Shown: piece after piece, positions 53,587-63,239 of the stretch
How the letters are laid out: the number at the start of each line of letters is the position of its first letter
How positions within the stretch are numbered: the stretch's first letter is position 1
NCBI GenBank assembly: GCA_947581635.1
Contig: CANPVE010000002.1
Span: 186,001 to 250,000, forward strand
Reading direction: 5' to 3'
Source: an uncultured Clostridia bacterium
Lineage (GTDB): Bacteria; Bacillota; Clostridia; Oscillospirales; Acutalibacteraceae
Length of the DNA stretch: 64,000 nt
Position numbers and translations under genes: made by a program
Notes under the pieces: generated by a model
Told to the model about the DNA's origin: nothing
What the model saw: only the letters and a program-made list of their open reading frames with translations
The model's database searches: none

Positions 53587-55341
53587 TTGGCAATTCCTTT
53601 TGAATTTATAAATGAAGTTAAGGAGCGCAACGATATAACCGACGTTATAGGCAGTTATGTAAATCTGAAGAGGAATGGGCGCACCTCTAAGGGACTTTGT
53701 CCGTTTCACTCCGAAAAAACTCCGTCGTTTACCGTGTTTTCCGACACTTCGTCATTTTACTGTTTCGGCTGTCAGACTGGCGGAGATGTGATAGGCTTTA
53801 TACGTAAAATAGAAAATCTTGACTATGTGGAAGCCATTAAATTCCTTGCCAACCGCGCGGGTATGCAAATGGTGGAAGAAAATAAAAATGACGGTCTTTC
53901 GCAGATGCGCCTTAAAATACGCGAGCAAAACCGCGAGGCAGGCAAATTTTTTTATCACGCCCTGTATTCGCCGCAGGGGCGTCAGGCGCTGGACTATTTC
54001 CATTCGCGCGGTTTGTCGGACGAAACCATACGTCATTTTGGCTTGGGGTGGTCGCCCGACGATTGGGACGCCTTAACAAGACATTTACAAAAGCTGGGCT
54101 ACAAGCGCGAGGAAATACTTGCCGCAGACTTGGGCTATAATTCCCGAAGCGGCGGAGTGATAGACCGTTTCCGAAACCGCGTGATGTTTCCGATAATAGA
54201 TTTGCAGGGAAATGTGACGGCGTTCGGCGGACGCAGATTTACCGAGGACGTCAAGGGCGGAAAGTATGTAAATACCGGAGATACCTTAATTTACAAGAAA
54301 ACAAATCATTTATTTGCAATGAATTTTGCAAAGAATAATAAGAACGATGAACTTATTCTTTGCGAAGGCTATATGGATGTGATAGCGCTTCATCAGGCCG
54401 GATTTACAAATGCCGTGGCGGCGCTCGGAACAGCTGTCACACCTCAGCAGGCACGCCTTATGGCGAAGTATGTAAGTCGTGTAGTGCTCTCGCAGGATGG
54501 GGACGAAGCGGGTCAGAAATCCATAGTGCGCTCTATTCCCATAATGAAGGAAGCGGGTCTGGACGTGCGGGTCTTGCAGATAACGGGAGCCAAAGATCCG
54601 GACGAATTTATAAAAAAATACGGCCCCGAACGGTTTAAGCGGCTTGTTGACGGCTGCTCGAACGACATTGAGTATTCCATTGCACGCATAGAGAATAAAT
54701 ACGATATATCCACTGACGACGGACGGCTGCATTATTTGCGGGATGTCTGTGACTTTCTCGGCGGTCTCGGCGCGCTGGAACGTGAGGTGTATGCCGCGCG
54801 GATTTCGGACAAGCTGAAAACGGATAAGAGCGCTGTGCTCAGTCAGATTAACGCATCAGTACGACGCAGAAAATTCAACGAGAAGCGGAGAGAATTTCGC
54901 GAAATGGCGCAGGCTTCGGCGGGCATAGGCGACAGGGTGAACCCTCAGCGAAGTTCTAATCTCAGGGGAGCTTCAGCGGAGGACGCTTTTCTTGAGCTTA
55001 TCTATCATCATCAGAATTTGATAGAGAGGGCCGCGGCGGAGATAAAGCCGGAAGAATTTGTCACCGACTTCAGCCGCAGGGTCTATGAGAAATTCATAGA
55101 ACTGCACGCACTGGGAGAGGAAATATCTGTGGGATTGCTGGAGCAGCAATTCAGCGAAAGCGAAATTTCGGAAATAGTTCGCATCATAAACGGCGAAGGT
55201 ATGAGGGGAACGTCCGATTTCGGACATTTGATGGCGGTTATCAAGGAGGAGAGTTCCAGAATAAAGCCGAGTGATGTGAACAAATTCTCAAATGACGAGC
55301 TGCTTGAGCAGATGAAGTTGCTCAGGCGGAAAAAAAGCTGA
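53587..55341 (+). CDS. dnaG: DNA primase
   Basis: 584 residues. Zinc-binding domain CPFHSEKTPSFTVF and FYCFGCQTGGDVIGF; RNA polymerase core and TOPRIM domain with LCEGYMDVIALHQAG (Glu) and VVLSQDGDEAGQKS (Asp-x-Asp); the C-terminal helicase-binding region is helical and less conserved. It lays RNA primers at the replication fork. TTG 53587 follows GAGGGG. The dgt-dnaG-rpoD order is the macromolecular-synthesis arrangement of Clostridia. Confidence 0.96.
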   Translation: MAIPFEFINEVKERNDITDVIGSYVNLKRNGRTSKGLCPFHSEKTPSFTVFSDTSSFYCFGCQTGGDVIGFIRKIENLDYVEAIKFLANRAGMQMVEENKNDGLSQMRLKIREQNREAGKFFYHALYSPQGRQALDYFHSRGLSDETIRHFGLGWSPDDWDALTRHLQKLGYKREEILAADLGYNSRSGGVIDRFRNRVMFPIIDLQGNVTAFGGRRFTEDVKGGKYVNTGDTLIYKKTNHLFAMNFAKNNKNDELILCEGYMDVIALHQAGFTNAVAALGTAVTPQQARLMAKYVSRVVLSQDGDEAGQKSIVRSIPIMKEAGLDVRVLQITGAKDPDEFIKKYGPERFKRLVDGCSNDIEYSIARIENKYDISTDDGRLHYLRDVCDFLGGLGALEREVYAARISDKLKTDKSAVLSQINASVRRRKFNEKRREFREMAQASAGIGDRVNPQRSSNLRGASAEDAFLELIYHHQNLIERAAAEIKPEEFVTDFSRRVYEKFIELHALGEEISVGLLEQQFSESEISEIVRIINGEGMRGTSDFGHLMAVIKEESSRIKPSDVNKFSNDELLEQMKLLRRKKS

Positions 55342-55422
55342 GCTGTTTGACATATATTTATTTAAGAAGAGCGATGGAATTTTTTCCAACGCTTTCTGAG
55401 CTACGAAAGGTTGATTTTATAC

Positions 55423-56523
55423 ATGGCGACAACTAACGTAAAGACAATACTTAAAGAACTGGCGGATAAGGCGAAGGCAAACGGCAGTATTTCTCACAGA
55501 GAGATAATGGACGCCTTGGCCGATGTAGATGTCAATCCTGAAACCATTGAGAGCTTTTATATCAAGCTGGAAAGCCTCGAGATAGAGATAATTGAGGATG
55601 ATGATGACAGCCTTTCGCTTGAAAATCTGGAGATCAACGAGAAGGGTGATTCGGACGATAATTCCGACTATTACAACGATTCCGAGATCATAGGAGTTTA
55701 CGTGGAAGATCCGGTGAAGGCATATCTCAGGGATATAGGCAAGATACCGCTTCTCACTTCCGATGAAGAAAAGAACCTTGCGGCCAGGATAATGGCGGGC
55801 GACAAGGAGGCCAAGAACAGGCTGAGCGAGGCAAATCTTCGACTGGTGGTGAGTATTGCCAAGAAATACATGAATCGCGGCCTATCATTTCTCGACCTGA
55901 TTCAGGAAGGCAATTTGGGACTTATAAAGGCGGTGGAAAAATTTGACCCAAGCAAAGGATTTAAATTTTCCACCTATGCCACATGGTGGATCCGTCAGGC
56001 AATAACCCGCGCTATAGCCGATCAGGCGAGAACCATACGCATACCGGTTCATATGGTGGAAACCATAAATAAGGTGAAGCGCGCCAAGGCTCAGCTTACC
56101 GCCGAAAATGAGAAGGAACCTCGCCCCGAGGACATTGCTAAGCTTCTCGAGATGGACGTGGAAAAGGTTCGCGAGATAATTCGCGTGTCGCAGGAGCCTG
56201 TTTCCCTTGAAACCCCGATAGGCGAGGAAGAGGACAGCCACTTGGGGGACTTCATCAAGGATGACGAGCAGACCGCGCCCGAGGACGCCGTAGGCAACAT
56301 GATACTTCATGATCTGATTTCAGAGGTGCTTGATACACTTACCGAGCGTGAAGCGGAAGTTATCCGGTTGCGTTACGGTCTTGAGGACGGACGCTGCCAC
56401 ACGCTTGAGGAGGTTGGCAAGCAATTCGACGTCACCCGTGAGCGCATACGTCAGATAGAGGTCAAGGCAATTCGCAAGCTGAGACACGTCACGCGCAGCA
56501 ATAAGCTCAAAGGATTTACATAA
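55423..56523 (+). CDS. rpoD: Primary sigma factor RpoD (sigma-A), copy 1
   Basis: 366 residues: region 1.1-like N-terminus ([20 protein letters not shown]), an acidic linker, then regions 1.2-4.2. [17 protein letters not shown] is region 1.2; [19 protein letters not shown] is region 2.3-2.4 with the Gln and Thr that read the -10 box; [19 protein letters not shown] is region 4.2 for -35 binding. It directs housekeeping transcription. ATG 55423 lies 12 bases after CGAAAGG. It follows dnaG by 81 bases and is followed by a close paralogue. Confidence 0.95.
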   Translation: MATTNVKTILKELADKAKANGSISHREIMDALADVDVNPETIESFYIKLESLEIEIIEDDDDSLSLENLEINEKGDSDDNSDYYNDSEIIGVYVEDPVKAYLRDIGKIPLLTSDEEKNLAARIMAGDKEAKNRLSEANLRLVVSIAKKYMNRGLSFLDLIQEGNLGLIKAVEKFDPSKGFKFSTYATWWIRQAITRAIADQARTIRIPVHMVETINKVKRAKAQLTAENEKEPRPEDIAKLLEMDVEKVREIIRVSQEPVSLETPIGEEEDSHLGDFIKDDEQTAPEDAVGNMILHDLISEVLDTLTEREAEVIRLRYGLEDGRCHTLEEVGKQFDVTRERIRQIEVKAIRKLRHVTRSNKLKGFT

Positions 56524-56638
56524 TAATCCTTTGCGAGTATTCATGCGGTGAATTCCTTTGAACAACGTCGAATGTATAAAGTTATTATGCATATCGTGGC
56601 AATGTGACAATGTGATATGACCGAGGGAGGGATATTTA

Positions 56639-57706
56639 ATGGGCACAACAGACAAGAAACAGGCGCTTCGCAAGCTGGTGGAGACAGGCAAGGCGAAGGG
56701 CAGCCTGAGCAATCAAGAGGTGTTGGACGCGCTGACAGAGATAAACTTCAGCCCCGATCAGATAGAGAAACTCTATGACAAGCTGGAGGCCAACGGAATA
56801 GAAATAGTTGAGGACAGTGTGGAAGATGTTGGTCTTGAGGAAATTTCCGGAGAAGAACAGGATTATTCGTACGACAGCGCACTTATTGACGACCCCGTGA
56901 AAATGTATCTCAGAGAGATAGGCAATATTCCGATGCTTTCCCCCGAGGAGGAAAAGGATATTGCCAGGCGGATATCCGAGGGAGACGAGAGCGCCAAAAA
57001 GCGTCTGAGCGAGGCCAATCTCCGTCTTGTGGTGAGCATAGCCAAGCGCTATCTCGGGCGTGGAATGCCATTGCTGGATCTCATTCAGGAGGGAAATCTG
57101 GGACTTATCAAGGCAGTGGAAAAATTTGACCCCAGTAAGGGCTTCAAGTTTTCGACTTACGCGACATGGTGGATCCGTCAATCCGTTTCGCGTGCCATAG
57201 CCGATCAGGCGCGCACAATCAGAATTCCGGTGCATATGGTGGAAAATATAAACCGCGTCAAGAAGGCGCAAAGCCACTTGTTGGGCGAAAACGGCAAGGA
57301 TCCTACGGTGGCCGAGGTTGCGGAATTCGCAGATATGACTGAGGAAAAGGTAGTGGAAGTCATGCGTGTGGCTCAAGACCTTGTTTCGCTCGAGGCGCCT
57401 GTAGGCGAGGAAGAGGACAGCCACATCGGGGATTTCATAAAGGACGACACGCAAGAGGACCCCGAGGACGCAGCCTCGTTGAGTATGCTCAAGGAACAGC
57501 TCGAAAATGCCCTCTATACCCTCACCCCGCGAGAAATGGATGTGCTCAAGCTCCGCTACGGCTTGGTGGACGGGCGTAATCATACGCTGGAGGAAGTCGG
57601 ACAACAGTTCAACGTGACGAGGGAGAGGATCAGACAAATAGAGGCCAAAGCGCTGCGCAAGCTGAGACATCCGAGTCGCAGCAAAAAGCTGAGAGATTTT
57701 CTGTGA
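56639..57706 (+). CDS. Primary-type sigma factor, tandem copy 2
   Basis: 355 residues with the same plan as the gene before: region 1.1-like start ([20 protein letters not shown]), [20 protein letters not shown], region 2 with [19 protein letters not shown], and region 4.2 [20 protein letters not shown], ending [12 protein letters not shown]. Long blocks in regions 2 and 4 are near identical to copy 1, but 2.4 reads QSVSR instead of QAITR (Thr to Ser at the -10-reading position), and the region-4.2 tail is closer to E. coli than copy 1's. ATG 56639 follows GAGGGAGGG. Probably an alternative group 1/group 2 sigma factor from duplication. Confidence 0.93.
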   Translation: MGTTDKKQALRKLVETGKAKGSLSNQEVLDALTEINFSPDQIEKLYDKLEANGIEIVEDSVEDVGLEEISGEEQDYSYDSALIDDPVKMYLREIGNIPMLSPEEEKDIARRISEGDESAKKRLSEANLRLVVSIAKRYLGRGMPLLDLIQEGNLGLIKAVEKFDPSKGFKFSTYATWWIRQSVSRAIADQARTIRIPVHMVENINRVKKAQSHLLGENGKDPTVAEVAEFADMTEEKVVEVMRVAQDLVSLEAPVGEEEDSHIGDFIKDDTQEDPEDAASLSMLKEQLENALYTLTPREMDVLKLRYGLVDGRNHTLEEVGQQFNVTRERIRQIEAKALRKLRHPSRSKKLRDFL

Positions 57707-57851
57707 TTATGACATAGAGTAAAACGCGTGTTGCTTTTGGAACGCATTATACCGCCCGAATCGTGAAGTGACCCGAGCGGTGGACACGCAGATGGACGCT
57801 CCGTGTAAGCCGGGTTAGATCGACAATGGCAAACTTTTTTACCCGAAGTGC

Positions 57852-57879
57852 TTTACAGGACGGCGCACTGTGGTATAGT
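57852..57879 (+). promoter_or_regulatory. Possible promoter of the candidate small RNA
   Basis: TTTACA at 57852-57857, 16-base spacer, TATAGT at 57874-57879, a few bases before the closing stem of the candidate RNA. Confidence 0.4.
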
Positions 57880-57880
57880 T

Positions 57881-57970
57881 ACAGCGATCCAAGCAAGTAA
57901 TCGGACAAGTTTGGCGCGATAGTGGATGCATAGTCTCCTTTTGTCAACCTGTTGCCGCTTGGATTGCTGT
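57881..57970 (+). ncRNA. Candidate structured small RNA (novel or unrecognised)
   Basis: ACAGCGATCCAAGC at 57881-57894 pairs with GCTTGGATTGCTGT at 57957-57970: 14 bp, with one G-U. Inside, GACAA at 57904-57908 can pair with TTGTC at 57941-57945, giving a rod-like shape. It does not match tmRNA, RNase P, SRP RNA or a riboswitch I know; 6S RNA would be longer. Existence as a transcript is inferred from stem and promoter only. Confidence 0.4.
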
Positions 57971-58161
57971 AAATCATACGGCGATCAGCGGAAGTCGGGC
58001 CTTTTTGCCCGAAAATACCGTCGAAGCCTTGTTTTTATGCACAATAATTACATTGCTTTAATAAAATCCTCTAAAATTTATCGTGAAAAGGTATGGACGA
58101 ATTCCGATTTATAATGTATAATGTCATTGTGGCATAAGTGATTGAAACGGGGGAATGAGCG

Positions 58162-59457
58162 TTGTTGATTCCAAATTGGATAATAATTTTGATAATTCTT
58201 GCGGCTTTTGCAGGGTGTATGGTTTATCTTGAATTCAACAGGAGCAAGTATGTGCTTTCCACGTCACACAAGGTGGTTACTGTCAATGGTCTGCCCAGAG
58301 TGCTCGAAGGAATGCGTTTTGTGGTCGTGAGCGATTTGCACAATATGTATTTTGGAAAGGGAAATTCGGCTCTTGCTAAAAAGATAAAGCGCGAAAAGCC
58401 TGATTACATTCTGTTTACGGGCAATATGGGGGACTCTAAGTCGGTCAATATCGATGCGTTCTACGATTTCATGGATTGTATAGGCAGCGATATTCCGATA
58501 GTTATGGTGCCTGGGTGTGAAGATCTTCGTCTGGGTGGAGGCAGCATACATAAGAATTTTGTAAGTTCGGTGACTGCTGCCGGAGGAGTTGTACTTAACA
58601 ATTCCAGAGCCGAGATAAATGTTGACGGGGAGAAAATATATATATATGGTTTCTGCCCAAAGCTGCGTGAGGACAAGAGTAAGCCTATGAGCGAATGGAA
58701 GTTCCGTAAGGTTCGCATGGAAGATGTTATGGATGCTTTGGGTCCATGTCCGAGAGACGCCACCGTCATATTGATGACCGGTTGCGCCAAGGGATTTGAG
58801 GCGTATTCCCGCTGGGGAGCTACTGTGGTGCTTGCCGGCGGCACGCATGGAGGGTATTACAGAATTCCCATCATAGACAGATTCTTCAGGAGCAGCAGAC
58901 TTGCTTATACGGGCGGGGAGTATCGGCTTGCCCGCAGCAAGATGTACGTGACGCGCGGCCTCGGCAGTTCTTCAAAGGTTCGGTTTAACAATCCCCCCGA
59001 GATATCCGTTATAAACCTTGCCCGCCCCAACAGCCCGCTTGTCAACACAATGCCGGTAAACAACGACAATGCTTACGAAGTATTTACCTACTGGCTGAAG
59101 TCCGAGGGGAGAGCAATTCGTGAACTTTTAAACGAGCGTGCCGACGCGGTACGAGATTGGTGGGACGACGTCACCAAGCAGGAGCAGTCGGTCTACTCCA
59201 AGCGCGGAGCAGACAATAAAGCAAATAACACATATCTCTCGCCGCGTGGACGCGCAGTCGAGAACGCAAAACGCGGGATGAGAAGCGGCGAGAGCAGCGG
59301 TACTGTCCGCAGAGTTTCGCGTGTGACGACGCGTTCACAGTATATTAGTGAGCTTCAAGCAGAGGCAGGCAACACGGACGCGGTTCATTCTTACGACAGA
59401 TTCATGACCGCTGAGGAGATAGACAAAATAAAGGTCTTTGGAGACATTCACATCTAG
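58162..59457 (+). CDS. Membrane-anchored metallophosphoesterase-like protein, metal site degraded
   Basis: 431 residues: N-terminal helix (IIILIILAAFAGCMVYLEF), a calcineurin-like domain (~45-300) and a basic, probably disordered ~130-residue tail. The fold resembles the YkuE/YaeI group, but only the first motif (VVVSDLHNM) is intact. TGDxxD reads TGNMGD, GNHD reads PGCEDL, the LSHxP region reads MTGCAKG, and GHTHGG reads GGTHGG. Several metal ligands are therefore replaced, and catalysis is doubtful. TTG 58162 follows CGGGGGAA; TTG 58165 is possible. Probably a structural or binding role; function unknown. Confidence 0.8.
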   Translation: MLIPNWIIILIILAAFAGCMVYLEFNRSKYVLSTSHKVVTVNGLPRVLEGMRFVVVSDLHNMYFGKGNSALAKKIKREKPDYILFTGNMGDSKSVNIDAFYDFMDCIGSDIPIVMVPGCEDLRLGGGSIHKNFVSSVTAAGGVVLNNSRAEINVDGEKIYIYGFCPKLREDKSKPMSEWKFRKVRMEDVMDALGPCPRDATVILMTGCAKGFEAYSRWGATVVLAGGTHGGYYRIPIIDRFFRSSRLAYTGGEYRLARSKMYVTRGLGSSSKVRFNNPPEISVINLARPNSPLVNTMPVNNDNAYEVFTYWLKSEGRAIRELLNERADAVRDWWDDVTKQEQSVYSKRGADNKANNTYLSPRGRAVENAKRGMRSGESSGTVRRVSRVTTRSQYISELQAEAGNTDAVHSYDRFMTAEEIDKIKVFGDIHI

Positions 59458-59536
59458 TAATTAATAAACATGGCGGATTGATTCAGGGAAAATCCGCCTG
59501 TTTTTATATTGCTTTGTAGAAAGTTGGTTGTGATAT

Positions 59537-60820
59537 ATGACAACATTAATTAAAAATGTGCGAATTGTAAATGCCGCGGGTTCTATGGAGGGCGACATTC
59601 TGGTTCAGGATGGCAAATTCGCCAAAGTGGGCGGCAGTACTGATATTGAAACACAAGATCAGTACGAAATCATTGACGGCAACGGTCTTTGCGTCATTCC
59701 GGGCGTTGTGGATATGCACGTACATCTGCGTGACCCTGGGCAGACGCACAAGGAGGATATAATTTCGGGATGCGCTGCGGCAGCGGCGGGCGGCGTTACA
59801 TCACTTGTATGTATGCCGAATACTTCTCCTGTTGCGGATACGCCTGAGATTGTGTCATACATAAAGCAAAAGGCCGCCGAGACGGGCATCAATGTTTATC
59901 CTGCGGCCGCGATAACATTTGGCATATCGGGCGGCGGCTGTTGTGATTATGCCGCATTGAAGTTGGCGGGCGCAGCGGCTCTTTCGGACGATGGGCGGCC
60001 TGTTGAAAACGATGAAATGCTTGTGACCGCGCTGCTCGAGGGACACAGGCTCAGACTTCCTGTGCTCTGTCATTGTGAGGACTTAAAACAGGCGGCAGGC
60101 GGGAAGGTTCACGAAAGTGTTTCCGAGAGTTTGGAAGTAAAGGGCTTGTCATCGTCCTCGGAATACAGAGACATCGATCGCACGATTAAGCTTGCGGAAT
60201 CCTGTGGCGCACCTGTACACATCTGCCATGTCAGTACAAAGGAATCCGTAGATATAATACGGAAGGCTAAGGCACGCGGTGTTCGCGTTACCTGTGAGAC
60301 TGCGCCGCATTATTTCGCCTATACCTGTGAGAAAGTACTGTCGCGTGATGCTGACTACCGTATGAATCCTCCGCTCAGAGACGAGGCGGACAGGCTTGCC
60401 GTGATCGAAGGACTGCTCGATGGTACGATCGACGTGATTGCCACCGATCATGCTCCTCATTCCCCCGATGAGAAGTGTGACTTTACCGCCGCACCCAATG
60501 GTGTTATCGGAATGGAAACATCATTGTCGGCAACGCTTACTTTTATGGGAGAAAGACTGTCGCTTGAGGATATAGTAAGGCTTATGTCCTACAATCCCGC
60601 GAAAATTATGGGCATTGAAGGGGGCGAAATAAAGGAAGGCGCAGCAGCTGATTTCGCACTGGTCGATCTGAACGAAAAGTGGATTGTCGACGTGGACAAA
60701 CTTCATGGAAAGTCCAAAAACGCCGTGTTCAAGGGGGCAGAGCTGACAGGCAGAGTCAAAGCTACCTACTGCGCGGGTAAGCCAGTCTACACTTCAGAAT
60801 TCGGAATACGAAATTCGTAA
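59537..60820 (+). CDS. pyrC: Dihydroorotase
   Basis: 427-residue type I dihydroorotase, closing the ring to dihydroorotate in pyrimidine synthesis. VDMHVHLRDPGQTHKEDI has the two zinc His; VLCHCEDL, PVHICHVSTKES and DVIATDHAPHSPDEK the remaining ligands and catalytic Asp; MGIEGGEIKEGAAADFALVD is the usual C-terminal beta-sandwich start. ATG 59537 with GTTGTG upstream gives only weak ribosome binding. pyrF follows 76 bases later, so the two are likely one unit; no PyrR leader was seen. Confidence 0.95.
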   Translation: MTTLIKNVRIVNAAGSMEGDILVQDGKFAKVGGSTDIETQDQYEIIDGNGLCVIPGVVDMHVHLRDPGQTHKEDIISGCAAAAAGGVTSLVCMPNTSPVADTPEIVSYIKQKAAETGINVYPAAAITFGISGGGCCDYAALKLAGAAALSDDGRPVENDEMLVTALLEGHRLRLPVLCHCEDLKQAAGGKVHESVSESLEVKGLSSSSEYRDIDRTIKLAESCGAPVHICHVSTKESVDIIRKAKARGVRVTCETAPHYFAYTCEKVLSRDADYRMNPPLRDEADRLAVIEGLLDGTIDVIATDHAPHSPDEKCDFTAAPNGVIGMETSLSATLTFMGERLSLEDIVRLMSYNPAKIMGIEGGEIKEGAAADFALVDLNEKWIVDVDKLHGKSKNAVFKGAELTGRVKATYCAGKPVYTSEFGIRNS

Positions 60821-60896
60821 TCATTTTTTGTTTTCACTTATTAAGAAAATATATAATATAGTTAAAATATTTAAGCATTGAAAGGAAATTATAATT

Positions 60897-61814
60897 ATGT
60901 CATTTAACCGTCTCATTGAAAAAATTGTCAAGATGAAAAATCCGACCGTTGCAGGACTTGACCCAAAGCTCGAGTACGTACCTCAATATATCAGAGAAAA
61001 GTATTACGGGCAGTACGGCAAAACTCTGGAAGCGGCTGCAGAGGCCCTTTATGAGTACAATGTCGGTCTTATTGATGCGCTGTGCGACATTGTTCCCGCA
61101 GTTAAACCACAGATGGCATATTATGAGATGTACGGCTGGCAGGGAGTGAAAACATTTGATCGCACGGTTAAATATGCTCAGTCAAAGGGAATGTATGTAA
61201 TTACCGACGGCAAGCGCAACGATATCGGAGCCACGATGGAATCATATGCTGCCGGTCATCTCGGATGGGCCGACGTGAATGGAGAGATGATTTCCGCATT
61301 CGGTTCGGACGCGCTGACCGTCAACGGCTACCTTGGCACAGACGGAATAAAGCCGCTTTTGAAGGTTTGTGGTGAGCAGGACAAGGGCATATTTGTTCTG
61401 GTTAAGACGTCGAACCCCTCTTCTGGCGAACTTCAGGATTTAAAACTCGAGAGCGGAGAGAGCATTTATTCACGCATGGCCTCAATGTGCGACGAATGGG
61501 GCAGAGAACTTCCCGGAGAGTACGGTTTTACCGGTGTTGGAGCCGTTGTCGGCGCAACCTATCCCGAGCAGCTAGCTGAAATTCGTGCGGCGCACCCGTC
61601 CATATTCTTTCTTGTACCCGGTTACGGGGCGCAGGGCGGCGGAGCAAAGGGACTTGTCGGCGCATTCAACAGCAATGGTCTTGGCGCGGTAGTCAATTCG
61701 TCGAGAGCCATAATGTGTGCATATAAAAAAGAGGGCTGTGATGAGAAGGACTACGCAGGCGCCGCGAGGAGAGAGGCACTGCGCATGAAGGAAGATATAA
61801 ACAGCGTGCTTTGA
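60897..61814 (+). CDS. pyrF: Orotidine 5'-phosphate decarboxylase, type 2
   Basis: 305-residue PyrF of the longer (type 2, bacterial/mycobacterial-like) subfamily. NPTVAGLDPKLEYVP at the start; VITDGKRNDIGATMESYA carries the Lys-Asp-Asp catalytic set; VKTSNPSSGELQDL, GAVVGATYPEQL and FLVPGYGAQGGGAKG follow, with a phosphate-binding GLGAVVNSSRAIM. It yields UMP from OMP. ATG 60897 after GAAAGGAAA. Confidence 0.95.
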   Translation: MSFNRLIEKIVKMKNPTVAGLDPKLEYVPQYIREKYYGQYGKTLEAAAEALYEYNVGLIDALCDIVPAVKPQMAYYEMYGWQGVKTFDRTVKYAQSKGMYVITDGKRNDIGATMESYAAGHLGWADVNGEMISAFGSDALTVNGYLGTDGIKPLLKVCGEQDKGIFVLVKTSNPSSGELQDLKLESGESIYSRMASMCDEWGRELPGEYGFTGVGAVVGATYPEQLAEIRAAHPSIFFLVPGYGAQGGGAKGLVGAFNSNGLGAVVNSSRAIMCAYKKEGCDEKDYAGAARREALRMKEDINSVL

Positions 61815-61937
61815 ATTCTTTAAATGACAAAAGCGGTAATTAATTTTTCGCAGTTAGTAATCCGTTATTTGGAGTGTTTGCGTCTAGAACGCTTGGCTTG
61901 TGTAATCTATCCCAATTATGTTAGAAGGTAATCAGAG

Positions 61938-63167
61938 GTGAAAGTGTCTGAAAATGTCGTAGAGCCAAAAAAAAATGGAAGCACGATTTTTTCTGTGTTT
62001 GCCTTGTTTGCGGTTTTTATGTTTTTCTGCGGGGTTCTCGCTGTGCTGTATGTAAAACATATTGAAAACACGCAAGCGGCGTATAAACCTGAATCTACGT
62101 TTAAACCGCAGGTTGATAATTCGGAGGTAAGCGATTCGGATAACAGCGCGGTACTGTCGGATTATATAGTGAGCAATATGTCGCTTGAAGAAAAGGTTGG
62201 GCAGCTGTTTATGGTCCGCAGCAATGGCGACAGCGACGTATTCGAGGTCATAAAGCAGACTCGAGCGGGCGGAGTTATTCTGTTTGCAGACGATTTTAAG
62301 GGCAAGGACAGCGCGCAGGTTGTGGAGATGATTGACAAAATGCAAGCCTCGTCCGACGGCAAAATGCTGGTCGCAGTTGATGAGGAGGGCGGAACTGTGG
62401 TTCGCGTGAGCAGCAATCCCAAGCTCCGCCCAAGCAAGTTTAAGTCTCCGCGCCAGTTGTATTCGGAGGGCGGTCTGGAGCTTATTGTCTCGGATACCGA
62501 CGAGAAGTGCCGGCTTCTTGAATCACTGCATATAAATATTAACATGGCGCCTGTAGCTGATGTGTGCAATCAACGCAGCGGATTCATGTATAAACGCGCG
62601 TTTGGGGGCAACGCTGATGCGACGGCGGAGTATGTTTCGTCAGTAGTCAGCCAAATGAATAAAAGTTCCGTGGCGAGCTGCGTCAAGCATTTCCCCGGTT
62701 ATGGAAACAGCAAGTCTGACACCCATAAGGGACTTGATGTGAACGAAAAATCGCTTCAGGAACTGCGAGAGTGTGACTTGGTTCCGTTTCAAAGCGCTAT
62801 AGATCACGGTGCTGACGCAATCATGATCACCCATACGGTGATAAAGTCTGTAGATTCGGATTGCCCTGCCTCGCTTTCCAAAAACGTGGTAGATATGATA
62901 CGCTCGGAAATGGGATTCGATGGAGTTATCGTGTCGGACGGTCTGGAAATGGGTGCCGTAATTGAATACAGCGGAGACAGCGGAAAGGTATGCGTAATGG
63001 CAGTCAACGCCGGCGTTGACATACTCTGCATTCCCAAGGATCCCGTGGAGGATTACGGCGCGGTTCTGGAGGCGGTCAATTCTGGCGAAATTTCCGAATC
63101 ACGTATTGATGAAGCCGTGAAGCGTATTGTGAAATTAAAAATGCGGCTTGGACTTTATGAGCAATAA
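61938..63167 (+). CDS. Glycoside hydrolase family 3 (NagZ-like beta-N-acetylhexosaminidase), membrane-anchored
   Basis: 409 residues: an N-terminal membrane segment (IFSVFALFAVFMFFCGVLAVLYV), a short linker, and one GH3 N-domain. MSLEEKVGQLFMVR, AGGVILFADDF, VAVDEEGGTVVRV, NMAPVADVC, CVKHFPGYGNSKSDTHKGL (catalytic His dyad) and GFDGVIVSDGLEMGAV (Asp nucleophile) match NagZ-like enzymes that release N-acetylglucosamine from muropeptides. The anchor suggests it works outside the membrane, unlike cytoplasmic NagZ of Gram-negatives. GTG 61938 with AAGG upstream; GTG 61944 after AGAGGTG is equally possible. Confidence 0.92.
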   Translation: MKVSENVVEPKKNGSTIFSVFALFAVFMFFCGVLAVLYVKHIENTQAAYKPESTFKPQVDNSEVSDSDNSAVLSDYIVSNMSLEEKVGQLFMVRSNGDSDVFEVIKQTRAGGVILFADDFKGKDSAQVVEMIDKMQASSDGKMLVAVDEEGGTVVRVSSNPKLRPSKFKSPRQLYSEGGLELIVSDTDEKCRLLESLHININMAPVADVCNQRSGFMYKRAFGGNADATAEYVSSVVSQMNKSSVASCVKHFPGYGNSKSDTHKGLDVNEKSLQELRECDLVPFQSAIDHGADAIMITHTVIKSVDSDCPASLSKNVVDMIRSEMGFDGVIVSDGLEMGAVIEYSGDSGKVCVMAVNAGVDILCIPKDPVEDYGAVLEAVNSGEISESRIDEAVKRIVKLKMRLGLYEQ

Positions 63168-63180
63168 TCTTTTTAATACA

Positions 63181-63221
63181 AAAACAGCAGTCGATTACGT
63201 AAGAATCAACTGCTGTTTTTG
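63181..63221 (-). terminator. Convergent terminator of the GH3 and SCP2 genes
   Basis: AAAACAGCAGTCGATT with AATCAACTGCTGTTTTT; the one irregular pair is G-U on the minus strand, so it suits the SCP2 gene best. T-runs on both sides. Confidence 0.8.
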
Positions 63222-63239
63222 TTGCCGTAAATTAAACGA

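Larger units (their letters stand above)
57707..58161 (+). other. Intergenic region with candidate RNA
   Basis: 455 bases without a convincing gene. GC-richer than other gaps. It holds the promoter-like site at 57852-57879, the long stem at 57881-57970 and a perfect hairpin TCGGGC-CTTTTT-GCCCGA at 57995-58012 followed by AAAATA. Confidence 0.5.

Noticed and set aside
57926..58114. 62-codon open frame within the gap after the second sigma gene
   Set aside because: It runs through the stem of the RNA candidate and a hairpin, has no Shine-Dalgarno site and no recognisable family.
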